64,000 nt of DNA from NCBI GenBank assembly GCA_034434835.1, contig DAOTXX010000192.1, forward strand, positions 1 through 64,000. The letters run 5' to 3'. The position numbers and the translations under genes are program-made. The notes beneath the pieces were generated by a model, which worked only from the letters and a program-made list of their open reading frames with translations, did no database searches and was not told where the DNA came from. The stretch comes from JBGLNJ01 sp034434835 (GTDB lineage Bacteria; Chloroflexota; Anaerolineae; Fen-1058). Below, in pieces: positions 52,544-60,793 of this stretch. Numbering within the stretch: position 1 is the stretch's first letter; each line of letters opens with the position of its first letter.

Positions 52544-55492
52544 ATGAGATTCTCGTCAACTTTGCTTTCGGTGGTCATCGCTACTCTGCTGACTTTCGCA
52601 GCCCTTCTCTCCCCGCCCCCGCAGACCCCAACTCTACCTCCCAGTGAGGGCCCCTGGGTCGTGAGGGTTTACTACACCGGACGGCAAATGCTGAACAGAC
52701 TGGCCGCCCGAATGGAGCCTTGGGAGGTGCACCCCGACCTGGGCTATCTGGTTGTGTCGGTGGACAGTGCCGGCTACGAGTGGCTGCTGGCCCAGGACTA
52801 TCGGGTGGAGGTGGATGCCGAACGGACGGCGTTACTGAATCAACCTAACCTTCTTCTCCCCGGCCAGGTCAGCGGTATTCCCGGTTATCCTTGTTACCGT
52901 ACAGTGGAAGAAACCTATGCTACCGCAGCGGCCATCGCCGCCGCGCACCCTGACCTGGCAACTTGGACCGACATCGGGGACTCGTGGGAAAAAGTCACCT
53001 CTGGCGGCAACCCCGGCTACGACCTGATGGTGCTCCGTCTAACCAACTCTGCCGTCCCCGGTCCCAAGCCAAAGCTGTTCGTCATAGCTTCTATCCATGC
53101 TCGGGAGTACGCCCCGGCGGAACTGCTCATCCGCTTTGCTGAATATCTGGTCAATCAGTACGACTCCGATCCTGATGTGACCTGGCTCCTGGATCATCAC
53201 GAGGTCCATCTGCTGCTCCAAGGCAATCCCGATGGCCGCAAGATCGCTGAGGGCGGTGCATACTGGCGCAAGAACACCGACAATGACGATGGATGCACAA
53301 ACCCGAACGATTGGGGGACAGATTTGAACCGCAACTATCCCTTCTACTGGGCATGTTGTGGTGGCTCCAGCGGCAGTCCTTGTGCGGAGACCTATCACGG
53401 CCCGGCGGCAGCATCGGAGCCGGAGACCCAGGCCGTCATCAACTATGTGCGGGCGCAATTCCCTGATCAACGCGCAGACCCCCTGGAGACCGCGGCTCCC
53501 ATCACAGCGACTGGCGTTTTCCTGGATATTCACAGTTACGGCGAACTGGTATTGTGGCCCTGGGGCTTTACCTCTTCTCCGGCTCCCAATGGAGCAGCCC
53601 TGCAAACGCTGGGGCGCAAGTTCGCTTATTTCAACGGTTATTCACCCGGCCAGTCCTATAGCCTCTACCCTACGGACGGAACTACCGACGACTTTGCCTA
53701 CGGCGAATTGGGACTGGCGGCCTACACCTTCGAGGTCGGCACCTCTTTTTTCCAAAGTTGCTCCACTTTCGAAAGTGTCATCGTGCCGGATAACCTGCCC
53801 GCGCTCCTCTACGCCGCAAAGGTGGTGCGCACCCCTTACATGACCTCCAGCGGCCCCGATGCCCTAAATGTGACAGTTGGACCGGCAAGTGTAGCTGCTG
53901 GAGAGCCGATCTCTCTGAGCGCTGCCATTGACGACACCCGCTATAACAACTCCGAGGGTACGGAACCAACTCAGAACATCGTCACGGCCGAGTACTACAT
54001 TGACATCCCACCCTGGATCACCGCCCCTCTGCCGATCTCATATCCTATGGCGGCGCTGGATGGAGCGTTCAACCAGAAAATAGAAACGGTGGGCGCGACT
54101 GTCCCCACATCGGCACTGAGCCCGGGTCGGCATATCCTCTTCGTGCGTGGACAGGATGCCGCAGCGAACTGGGGGCCTGTCTCGGCGGCGTTCTTCACCG
54201 TAACCGTTGCCCTCCCCCCGAATCTGAGTGCGGGGAAATCCGCCCCTGTCGGTCCGGTCGAGGCGGGGATGTTCCTCTCCTATACCCTGACCGTCACGAA
54301 CACGGGTGGCCCGGCAGGAGTAGTCACTCTCACAGATACCCTTCCCACCCATACGCTCTTTGCCTGGGCAAGCGACGGCGGCGCGCTGGAGGGTGACGCA
54401 GTCGCCTGGCACGACCTCACCGTCCCGACCGGAGGTACCCTGTCCGTTACCTACGGCATCACTGTGACCTGTGTCCCCTCCGGCACCTTCATCGTCAACG
54501 ACACCTATACAGTCACCGCAACTGAATGGCCCACCCCCACCACCGGGCTGCCGGTGACAGTCACCACGACCGCCGAAGGGGTGAGCGCAGACTTGACCTA
54601 CGGGCCGCAGCCAGTGCTGGTCAACCGGGCAGCAGCCTTCACCAACCTGAGCCGCAATGCCACGGCCTACCGGTGGGATTTCGGTGACGGCATCACCTCT
54701 ACCCTCCCCCACCCATCTCACACTTATACAGCGATCGGCACCTACACCGCCGTGCTGACGGCTTCCAACCTCTGCACCAGCGCGGTGGTGAGCAAGTCGC
54801 TCGATGTAGAGAACTATGCCCTCTCTCTGGTGCCGGACATGACGACACAAAGTGGCGATCCTGGATGGACAGTGACCTACACGCTGCGCCTGACAAATAC
54901 GGGGACGCTGAGCGATGTCTTCCGGTTGAGCCTGGGGAGCATGCCGTGGACCACCTCCCTTTCCACCGACACGGTAGCGCTGGAGATGGGAGAAGGAACA
55001 GTAGCAGAGGTGTATGTGACCATTCCGGCCAATGCGGCTGGGGGGTCGCAGGCAACCGTTCAGATAGCGGCGCGGCCGCTTTCTGACCCGCGAACACCCC
55101 CCGCCTCGGCGTCTGTGGCCCTGACCACCACGGCCAACAGCGTCTATGGCGTGGCGCTGGGGGCAGCGATGGTTGAGCAGGCGACATATGCTGGAGCGAC
55201 AGTCACCTACACGCTGCGGGTGACGAACACGGGAAACATCGTGGACACCATCACCATCACCCGGGCCAACCCCGGCTGGCCGACGGCTTTCTCATGGACC
55301 AGTCAGATGGTTGCGCAAGGTGGGTGGCGGGAGTTGAAGGTCTATGTGACGATACCGACCACTATACTGGATGGGACGATGGATGAGGCCATCATCCAAG
55401 CCATGGGAAGCGGCGGTTCCAGCCAGGTAACCCTGACCACCCGCACTCCGTTTCATGTGTACCTGCCGCTGGTGGTGCGGGACAGGTCATAG
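52544..55492 (+). CDS. Secreted zinc carboxypeptidase (M14) with shared C-terminal cassette
   Basis: About 982 residues. A signal peptide (LSVVIATLLTFAALLS) precedes a prodomain and the M14 domain. Zinc ligands are His185 and Glu188 (SIHAREYAP) and His330 (DIHSYGELVLWPWG); substrate contacts lie in DLNRNYPFYW; the catalytic base is Glu397 in YTFEVGTSFF. From residue 557 comes the DUF11-PKD-NEW3-NEW3 cassette, ending HVYLPLVVRDRS. It would trim C-terminal residues from peptides made by the neighbouring endopeptidases. AGGAGGT stands four bases before the ATG at 52544, so the eight-codon-longer frame is rejected. Likely co-transcribed with the C25 gene. Confidence 0.88.
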   Translation: MRFSSTLLSVVIATLLTFAALLSPPPQTPTLPPSEGPWVVRVYYTGRQMLNRLAARMEPWEVHPDLGYLVVSVDSAGYEWLLAQDYRVEVDAERTALLNQPNLLLPGQVSGIPGYPCYRTVEETYATAAAIAAAHPDLATWTDIGDSWEKVTSGGNPGYDLMVLRLTNSAVPGPKPKLFVIASIHAREYAPAELLIRFAEYLVNQYDSDPDVTWLLDHHEVHLLLQGNPDGRKIAEGGAYWRKNTDNDDGCTNPNDWGTDLNRNYPFYWACCGGSSGSPCAETYHGPAAASEPETQAVINYVRAQFPDQRADPLETAAPITATGVFLDIHSYGELVLWPWGFTSSPAPNGAALQTLGRKFAYFNGYSPGQSYSLYPTDGTTDDFAYGELGLAAYTFEVGTSFFQSCSTFESVIVPDNLPALLYAAKVVRTPYMTSSGPDALNVTVGPASVAAGEPISLSAAIDDTRYNNSEGTEPTQNIVTAEYYIDIPPWITAPLPISYPMAALDGAFNQKIETVGATVPTSALSPGRHILFVRGQDAAANWGPVSAAFFTVTVALPPNLSAGKSAPVGPVEAGMFLSYTLTVTNTGGPAGVVTLTDTLPTHTLFAWASDGGALEGDAVAWHDLTVPTGGTLSVTYGITVTCVPSGTFIVNDTYTVTATEWPTPTTGLPVTVTTTAEGVSADLTYGPQPVLVNRAAAFTNLSRNATAYRWDFGDGITSTLPHPSHTYTAIGTYTAVLTASNLCTSAVVSKSLDVENYALSLVPDMTTQSGDPGWTVTYTLRLTNTGTLSDVFRLSLGSMPWTTSLSTDTVALEMGEGTVAEVYVTIPANAAGGSQATVQIAARPLSDPRTPPASASVALTTTANSVYGVALGAAMVEQATYAGATVTYTLRVTNTGNIVDTITITRANPGWPTAFSWTSQMVAQGGWRELKVYVTIPTTILDGTMDEAIIQAMGSGGSSQVTLTTRTPFHVYLPLVVRDRS
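54212..55492 (+). repeat. C-terminal exoprotease cassette, copy 3
   Basis: Third copy of the module array, closest to copy 1 by eye in the DUF11-PKD part. The long shared DNA words suggest recent duplication or gene conversion. Confidence 0.85.
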
Positions 55493-55504
55493 AATGACCT
55501 TTTT

Positions 55505-55535
55505 GCTCCTGGCGGGTTTGTGACCCGCCAGGAGC
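55505..55535. repeat. Post-gene hairpin after the M14 gene
   Basis: GCTCCTGGCGGGT (55505-55517), loop TTGTG, and its perfect complement (55523-55535). No T-tract follows. The rest of the 235-bp gap to 55727 has no recognisable gene. Confidence 0.6.
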
Positions 55536-55727
55536 GGCGAGGCTCAGACCGAACGCGGCAGGCAAGTTACCTCCAAGTCATGGCCACCAACAGCAGCCCA
55601 CCGCCACTGAACCGGACACTGGCCGAGGATGCGCTGTGGCTGACCACAATGCTCATGACCGCTTCCGGGCTGACAGGTGCGCAGAATCCTACCCTATCTG
55701 TTTTCAACATCTGCGCCGCACACGAGA

Positions 55728-56174
55728 TTACTGGTTCGTGTCGCAGGCCACCAGTTGCCCTCCATGCGCGTGATAGATATACTGCTGATGATTCGCCTCC
55801 AAAACGATCTCCCAGCCTGTCACAAATGCAGGTCGTACCGCGCCACACCCCAAATCATCAACCGGGAAATCATTCTGCGTCACGCTAATGATCTGGACAG
55901 CTTCGATTGGTATCTCGAGTCGGTCAGCCAAATCTGCCACTGCGCGCTTGACGACCCCAAGCTGCGATCGGATCGTCGCCGTTGGCACACTGCCAGGTGA
56001 AGGAGTAGCAGCCGGCAAAGGCGATACTCCGCGCATCGGCAGAGGCGACGTTGGCTGTGTGGGCAAAGGCGCCAGCCCCGGCGTCGGCTCGACCTCGGAC
56101 ATCACGCTGCAAGCGGTCAGCAGGATTGCCAGACCCAATCCACGCATCAAAAGCCGCGACACACTCTCCCCCAT
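55728..56174 (-). CDS. Lipoprotein with Pro-rich linker and a paralogous C-terminal domain (second copy)
   Basis: 148 residues. The lipobox LLTACS near residue 21 indicates a lipoprotein. A SPLPMRGVSPLPAATP linker leads to a domain of about 75 residues (AVADLADRLEIPIEAVQIIS, LGCGAVRPAF, GWEIVLEANHQQYIYHAHGG). The domain is paralogous to that of the upstream gene. Function unknown. Its ATG at 56174 overlaps the upstream stop (TGATG), so translation is coupled. Confidence 0.75.
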   Translation of the reverse strand: MGESVSRLLMRGLGLAILLTACSVMSEVEPTPGLAPLPTQPTSPLPMRGVSPLPAATPSPGSVPTATIRSQLGVVKRAVADLADRLEIPIEAVQIISVTQNDFPVDDLGCGAVRPAFVTGWEIVLEANHQQYIYHAHGGQLVACDTNQ

Positions 56175-56614
56175 CACTTGGGACACGTGCCGACGTGCCC
56201 ATGCCGGTCCGTGTGATACGTCACCTGTTGACCTTCGACCGAGAGCACGATCCTGTAACCGGGCACAATGACCTGGGCGTAAAACATCCCCGGCTGCGGA
56301 CAGCCCAGGCTGGTGTCCGGCCAATCTACCGCCTCGACCGAAACGACTTGTACCTTGTCCGACGGGATTTTGCGCCTGGCTGCCAGATCGGCGATGGCTG
56401 CTTGCACCGTCGTCTCGGCCTCGGTCGAAAGGCGAGGCGTGGCAAGCGGCGAGGCCTCGCGCGTGGGCAAGGGCGAGAGCGCGCGCGTCGGCAGAGGTGA
56501 AATGGCGCGAGTGGGTGAGGGCAAAAGCAAGGGCGTCGGTTCAGCCGGTGACATCACACTGCACGCCGTCAAGAGGACCAACAAAAATGCTGTATACCAC
56601 CGAAATCGCAACAT
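56174..56614 (-). CDS. Lipoprotein with Pro-rich linker and paralogous C-terminal domain (first copy)
   Basis: 146 residues. The lipobox LVLLTACS near residue 17 is followed by a repetitive SPLPTRALSPLPTREASPL linker, then the same domain as the next gene: AAIADLAARRKIPSDKVQVV, WPDTSLGCPQPGMFYAQV, PGYRIVLSVEGQQVTYHTD. The start at 56614 follows AAAGGAG by five bases; 21 earlier in-frame codons are rejected. Two adjacent paralogues imply tandem duplication. The domain recurs in Chloroflexota lipoproteins as far as I recall, with no assigned role. Confidence 0.78.
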   Translation of the reverse strand: MLRFRWYTAFLLVLLTACSVMSPAEPTPLLLPSPTRAISPLPTRALSPLPTREASPLATPRLSTEAETTVQAAIADLAARRKIPSDKVQVVSVEAVDWPDTSLGCPQPGMFYAQVIVPGYRIVLSVEGQQVTYHTDRHGHVGTCPK

Positions 56615-56731
56615 GACTACTCCTTTCCCTTTATGCTCGAGAGACGCCGCCGGGGCCAGCCGGGTTCCTGTGGACATCTGAGACAGGCAAGATTATAATA
56701 CCGTCACTCGTAATTCGCTATGGAGGGACGG

Positions 56732-57190
56732 ATGATTGAGGGGGTGGAAATCAAGGAACTGGTGACGCACGCCGATGAGCGCGGTTTTTTTCGCGAGATC
56801 ATTCGCGCGACAGACGTGTTCTTTGGCGAAGGGTTCGGTCAGTGGAGCCATTCGCTCATGTACCCTGGCACGGCCAAGGCCTGGCACATTCACCAGCGCC
56901 AAGTGGATTGGTGGTATGTCATCGGCGGCCCACTCAAAGTGGTTCTGCACGATCTGCGCCCTCAATCGCCGACGTACCGTCAGACGATGGAACTGTTCAT
57001 GGGCGACAACCACCCGCCCCGCGTGCTCAAGATCCCGCCCGGCGTGGCGCACGGCTGCAAGGCGATCGGCCACACGGCCCACCTGTTCTACGTCACGTCG
57101 AACACGTATGATCCCTCCGACGAGGGTCGCCTCCCGCACGACGACCCGACTATCGGCTACGATTGGACGGCCGGGCCATCGATCAAGTAG
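56732..57190 (+). CDS. RmlC-like cupin (dTDP-4-dehydrorhamnose 3,5-epimerase-related)
   Basis: 152 residues. The cupin reads ELVTHADERGFFREI, then MYPGTAKAWHIHQRQ (the His expected as catalytic base in RmlC), WWYVIGGPLKVVLHDLR and IPPGVAHGCKAI. No other dTDP-rhamnose genes are nearby, so it may act on another nucleotide sugar or be an isolated sugar epimerase. The ATG at 56732 follows GGAGGG; an ATG four codons earlier (56720) is possible but overlaps that site. Confidence 0.78.
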   Translation: MIEGVEIKELVTHADERGFFREIIRATDVFFGEGFGQWSHSLMYPGTAKAWHIHQRQVDWWYVIGGPLKVVLHDLRPQSPTYRQTMELFMGDNHPPRVLKIPPGVAHGCKAIGHTAHLFYVTSNTYDPSDEGRLPHDDPTIGYDWTAGPSIK

Positions 57191-57376
57191 GAGCGCCTTC
57201 AAGGCGCGATTGCAGTGAGCGCCGTTGAGAGGTTTCTGTCAACGAATGGGGCTACCGGCGGTGCTTATTCGTTGATTCGTTTCCCATTCGCTGACAGATG
57301 CAACGGCAAAACAGAAACGCAAAAGATGACCACGCACAGTACAGATCGAAGAGCGTGTTGCAGCTCGAAATAAGAT
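57191..57376. repeat. Spacer with inverted CTGTCAACGAATGGG repeat
   Basis: CTGTCAACGAATGGG (from 57236) and CCCATTCGCTGACAG (to about 57298) are inverted arms with one mismatch. The words resemble the interior of elements A and B. No gene is seen. Confidence 0.5.
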
Positions 57377-57405
57377 TTGACTTTTGACGCAGGTTAAAGT
57401 ATCCT
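57377..57405 (+). promoter_or_regulatory. Sigma70-type promoter
   Basis: TTGACT (57377-57382), a 17-bp spacer and TATCCT (57400-57405), 31 bp before the start codon of the next gene. Confidence 0.6.
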
Positions 57406-57436
57406 AGATAGCGCAACGCCCTTCGAGGAGGTCGGC

Positions 57437-57796
57437 ATGTCACAAGAAGAAAACTTGCCCGATTGGCTCAGGCAACTGCGTCCCCAGGAGCTTGGCGGAC
57501 CCTATGGTCAACCCGCACAGCATCCACAGCCCGCGGCATGGCAAGAGCCGCCCGGGCCGGAACCCCTGCCCGAGGAAGCGCCCGCTCCCAGCCGAACCGA
57601 CGAGCTCGACGCGTTGCGCGAGATCGCCAGCGTTGCGCCGCCTCCGGTTGAAGAACCGCGCCAAGTCCGCATCCCCATCGTCAGCCAACTCACACCGTTT
57701 CAACGCTTTGTCCTGGCGTTGATGCTCTTTCTCAACGTCAGCGTGCTGGGCTGCCTGTTCCTGATGGTGACCGAGAAAATCTCGCTCGTGCGCTGA
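57437..57796 (+). CDS. Hypothetical single-pass membrane protein
   Basis: 119 residues. An acidic/Pro-rich cytoplasmic-looking N-terminus (LPDWLRQLRPQELGG, then a run of Pro, Glu and Ala) precedes one C-terminal transmembrane helix (RFVLALMLFLNVSVLGCLFL). The start motif ENLPDWLR is common in Chloroflexota membrane proteins of unknown function. GAGGAGG lies seven bases before the ATG. A shared terminator separates it from the convergent FTR1 gene. Confidence 0.65.
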   Translation: MSQEENLPDWLRQLRPQELGGPYGQPAQHPQPAAWQEPPGPEPLPEEAPAPSRTDELDALREIASVAPPPVEEPRQVRIPIVSQLTPFQRFVLALMLFLNVSVLGCLFLMVTEKISLVR

Positions 57797-57813
57797 GCGC
57801 GTTGGACAATGAA

Positions 57814-57843
57814 AACAGGGCAACCCGTGCAGGTTGCCCTGTT
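57814..57843. terminator. Bidirectional rho-independent terminator
   Basis: A 12-bp stem AACAGGGCAACC (57814-57825) with its complement (57832-57843). TTCGTTTC follows on the plus strand and TTTTC on the minus strand, so it can serve both the membrane-protein gene and the convergent iron permease gene. Confidence 0.8.
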
Positions 57844-57867
57844 CGTTTCAATCGGGTGGAGCGTTCT

Positions 57868-58704
57868 CTACGCCGCGTGGCGGTTGTCCGAAAGCATCGG
57901 GGAGGACAAACGGCTCATTCGCCACAAGAGCATCAGCACCACAGCCAGATACGCCACGTAGCCGATCACTTCGGCAAGAGTCGGGCGGCTGCGGTAGCCC
58001 ACAAGCGATTTCGCGATTTGGCCCGGCAGTGATTCGTCGCTCAAAAAGGCCGCCGTATTCCAAACGTTCTCTATCAGTGCTGGCAACCATCCCAGCTCGA
58101 TGAACTCGTGGATACTGCGAGCCACCATGCCTGCTGCAAACACCAACAAGATCGCACCCGTCACCTGGAAAAATCGGCGCACGTCCAGCCGCACCGTCGA
58201 GGCAAAAAAGCCCCATCCCAAAGCGATCGCCAGCGCCAATCCCAACACCGCTCCGATCCATGTCTGCCCGGCAGAGCTGGTCACGACCGCCGCCGTCAGA
58301 AACAGAGCCAGCTCGATCCCTTCGCGCAACACCGCCACAAAAGACACCGTGAACAGCCCGCGTTCCGATCCTGCCGAGATAGCCTGGCGTACCTGCTGTT
58401 CAAGCTCGCGGCGAATGAAACGCCCCTGTCGCTGCATCCAAAAGATCATCCAGGTCAAAACGCCCGCAGCCAACACAAGCGCCACCCCTTCGAATAACTC
58501 CTCCGCCTCGCCTTCCAACTCGGCGCCTACCGCCGTCAGACCCACGGCAGCGAGTACGCTCAACACCGCCGCGCTTGCCGCGCCCCACCAGACAATGCGC
58601 GCCTGGTCGGCGCGTCCCAACTTTCTCAAAACCCCCAACAGGACCCCGACGATCAATGTCGCTTCAAGGCCCTCACGAAGCGCGAGCACCAGACCCGGCA
58701 GCAT
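57868..58704 (-). CDS. FTR1 family iron permease
   Basis: 278 residues, about seven transmembrane helices. The two REGLE-type iron-binding motifs are LREGLEATL near residue 10 and LREGIELAL near 128. They mediate ferric or ferrous iron passage in FTR1/EfeU permeases. No EfeO or EfeB partner is adjacent. The ATG at 58704 follows AAAGGAGGG, so the 11-codon-longer form is rejected. A Fur-like palindrome and a strong promoter lie immediately upstream, which supports iron-regulated expression. Confidence 0.88.
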   Translation of the reverse strand: MLPGLVLALREGLEATLIVGVLLGVLRKLGRADQARIVWWGAASAAVLSVLAAVGLTAVGAELEGEAEELFEGVALVLAAGVLTWMIFWMQRQGRFIRRELEQQVRQAISAGSERGLFTVSFVAVLREGIELALFLTAAVVTSSAGQTWIGAVLGLALAIALGWGFFASTVRLDVRRFFQVTGAILLVFAAGMVARSIHEFIELGWLPALIENVWNTAAFLSDESLPGQIAKSLVGYRSRPTLAEVIGYVAYLAVVLMLLWRMSRLSSPMLSDNRHAA

Positions 58705-58719
58705 TTTCCCTCCTTTGTT

Positions 58720-58738
58720 ATTGAGAAGTATTCTCAAT
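58720..58738 (-). promoter_or_regulatory. Fur-like operator
   Basis: A perfect 8-3-8 palindrome, ATTGAGAA/TTCTCAAT with spacer GTA, resembling TGAGAAT-N-ATTCTCA-type Fur sites. It lies just downstream of the predicted transcription start of the iron permease gene, where binding would block elongation or initiation. Confidence 0.6.
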
Positions 58739-58747
58739 TATTCAAAG

Positions 58748-58776
58748 AGTATATCATGTCGAACGAACACCGTCAA
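58748..58776 (-). promoter_or_regulatory. Sigma70-type promoter of the iron permease
   Basis: On the minus strand TTGACG (58776-58771), a 17-bp spacer and TATACT (58753-58748), about 45 bp before the start codon. Confidence 0.65.
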
Positions 58777-58997
58777 TGACATTTGTCATGCCTTCATCAG
58801 ACACCTGTCACGCGCAGTTGAGCAAGTCACATTCTTGCGCGAGTCGAATCCTGTGGTATTATCACTTTGAAGGTGTGGCGCAGCCAGGCCGCAGGCTGTT
58901 CTATCCGACCAGGCCGAAGCCATCTTGGGCGAACCGACCGAACCCACAGAGGCTGAGCAGTTATCGGGTCACTACCCCCAAAGACAAGGAGATCACA

Positions 58998-59369
58998 ATG
59001 GGCAAATACGACAAGCTAGTCCAGAGCGCAGCGGAAAAGCTGATAGAAGATGAGCGGCTTCGTTCGAACCTCACTGATGAGGAGGCCAACTTGCTTGTAG
59101 ATTGGGCGATCCGATGGCTGGAGGACCGCCTGGCCCGGGTGCGCGACGAGGCGACCGCGCGCCAGATCGCCCAGGCCGAGGTGACCCGCCTGCGGCCAGC
59201 CATGTACAAGATCAACGATTCGCTGGCGGGGGGCAAGATGCCGACGCTGTCGGCAGCCATCCAGGCCTTGGGATTGCCGCGCAGTCGAACGGCGACTAAT
59301 CCCCTCGACCGCATGGGGCTGATCCGGGCGCTGACGACCCGGCTGGCCGAGGCGTGGAGGAAACAATGA
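58998..59369 (+). CDS. Hypothetical helical protein coupled to the PLD gene
   Basis: 123 residues, predicted mostly alpha-helical (LVQSAAEKLIEDERLRSNL, then ANLLVDWAIRWLEDRLARV). No domain that I recognise. AAGGAG lies six bases before the ATG at 58998. Its stop overlaps the start of the phospholipase-D-like gene by 4 bp (ATGA), so the two are translationally coupled and may work together. A longer reading from 58776 has no ribosome site and is rejected. Confidence 0.65.
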   Translation: MGKYDKLVQSAAEKLIEDERLRSNLTDEEANLLVDWAIRWLEDRLARVRDEATARQIAQAEVTRLRPAMYKINDSLAGGKMPTLSAAIQALGLPRSRTATNPLDRMGLIRALTTRLAEAWRKQ

Positions 59370-60475
59370 ACCGCCGCATGGGGACGATCGTCGCCGTTCT
59401 GTTGCTAGTCATTGTGGGCGCATTGCTGTTCGTCACAATGCTGTGTCGGCTACTCATCGCGCCGTTCCTGCCATCAGGCGCCACCCCGGTTGCCAGCAAC
59501 GATTGGCATCAAGTTTACTTTACTGCGCCCAAGTATCCCGACAAAGAATCCGATCATCATGGCAGCCTGGATGAAAAGCTGACCGCGTTCATCAACACCG
59601 CACAAACCAGCGTGGACATGGCGATCTATCAGCTCGACTTGCCGAACGTGACGCAGGCCTTGATGGACGCCCAAAAACGCGGCGCAACGGTGCGCGTCGT
59701 CACCGATATTGACGATGTGCTTCAAAACCCGAAAGAGAACGCTGCGTTCAAGCAACTCGAACAGGCGAGCATCAAGGTCGTGGGCGGCAATTCGAACGCC
59801 ATCATGCACTCCAAGTTCGTTGTCGTAGATGGCAAGGCTGTGTGGATGGGATCGTGGAATTTCACGACAAATGACACATACCGTTACAACAACAATGGCA
59901 TCATCATTCAATCGCCCGAGCTAGCCAGGAACTATACGGTCACGTTTGAAAAGATGTTCAAGGACGCCAGGTTCGGCCCACAGCGCAAGCCCGGCGGGAC
60001 AACGCCCAAGCTGACGATCCAGGGCGTGACCGTGGAAAACTATTTTGCGCCAGAGGACAAGGTGGCAAGCAAGATCATCGCCCGGCTCAGCCAGGCGCGC
60101 AAGACGATTGATTTCATGGCGTACTCGTTCACCGACGACAACATTGGCAAGGCCGTGATGGATCGCGCCCAGGCCGGCGTCCAGGTGCGTGGGGTGTTCG
60201 AGACGACAGGCTCCGAGACCCGGTTCAGCGAGTACGGCGCGATGAAAGCGGCCGGGCTGGACGTGTGGCAAGACGGCAATCCGTACCTGATGCATCACAA
60301 GGTATTTATTGTGGACGGGCAGACGGTGATTTTCGGCTCATTCAACTTTTCGCAGAACGCCAACGAGGAGAACGACGAAAACCTGCTGATCGTGGATGAC
60401 GCGACCCTGGCGCAGGCGTTTACCGCCGAGTTCGAGCGCGTTCTCGCGCAGGCCAAGAACCCACCGAAAAAGTGA
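59366..60475 (+). CDS. Phospholipase-D-like protein, membrane-anchored
   Basis: 369 residues. An N-terminal transmembrane segment (VAVLLLVIVGALLFVTML) is followed by two HKD half-sites: HSKFVVVDGKAVWMGSWN near residue 152 and HHKVFIVDGQTVIFGSFN near 311, with GS.N after each. Together they make one active site for phosphodiester hydrolysis of lipids or nucleic acids; similar small proteins include Nuc-type endonucleases. The anchor suggests activity outside the membrane. GGAGGAAAC precedes the ATG. Substrate not determined. Confidence 0.85.
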   Translation: MNRRMGTIVAVLLLVIVGALLFVTMLCRLLIAPFLPSGATPVASNDWHQVYFTAPKYPDKESDHHGSLDEKLTAFINTAQTSVDMAIYQLDLPNVTQALMDAQKRGATVRVVTDIDDVLQNPKENAAFKQLEQASIKVVGGNSNAIMHSKFVVVDGKAVWMGSWNFTTNDTYRYNNNGIIIQSPELARNYTVTFEKMFKDARFGPQRKPGGTTPKLTIQGVTVENYFAPEDKVASKIIARLSQARKTIDFMAYSFTDDNIGKAVMDRAQAGVQVRGVFETTGSETRFSEYGAMKAAGLDVWQDGNPYLMHHKVFIVDGQTVIFGSFNFSQNANEENDENLLIVDDATLAQAFTAEFERVLAQAKNPPKK

Positions 60476-60520
60476 GGGGGAGCGCACGTCCTCACGCCAG
60501 ACGACTGCTTCAGCGCAAGG

Positions 60521-60793
60521 CTATGGCGCAGAGGAAAACTCGAGCACCTTTTGTTGCAGCCAAAGATTGACCAGTGTCTCGACACTGACACCGCGCTTGT
60601 GGGCTTGCTTTTCGACAGCCGAGAACAGATCTGGGTCAAGGGGGACAACACAAGAAATATCGAAATGAACATCCGGCGCATCGGTGTCAAACTCGGTAAA
60701 GTCGTGGGCGTCCCAAAACTCGGCCATTCCTTCAAGAGTATTGGATTTCGAGATACTGCTCAATCTATGGTCGTCCATATCGTTTTCTTTCAT
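60521..60793 (-). CDS. brnA: BrnA-like CopG antitoxin
   Basis: 90 residues. EGMAEFWDAHDFTEF is the DNA-binding-family BrnA/CopG signature, followed by a ribbon-helix-helix-like end (LFSAVEKQAHKRGVSVETLVNLWL). It lies after, and overlaps, the BrnT-like toxin gene in the same direction, the usual BrnTA order. The start may be 60793 or 60778 (an internal ATG). Confidence 0.78.
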   Translation of the reverse strand: MKENDMDDHRLSSISKSNTLEGMAEFWDAHDFTEFDTDAPDVHFDISCVVPLDPDLFSAVEKQAHKRGVSVETLVNLWLQQKVLEFSSAP

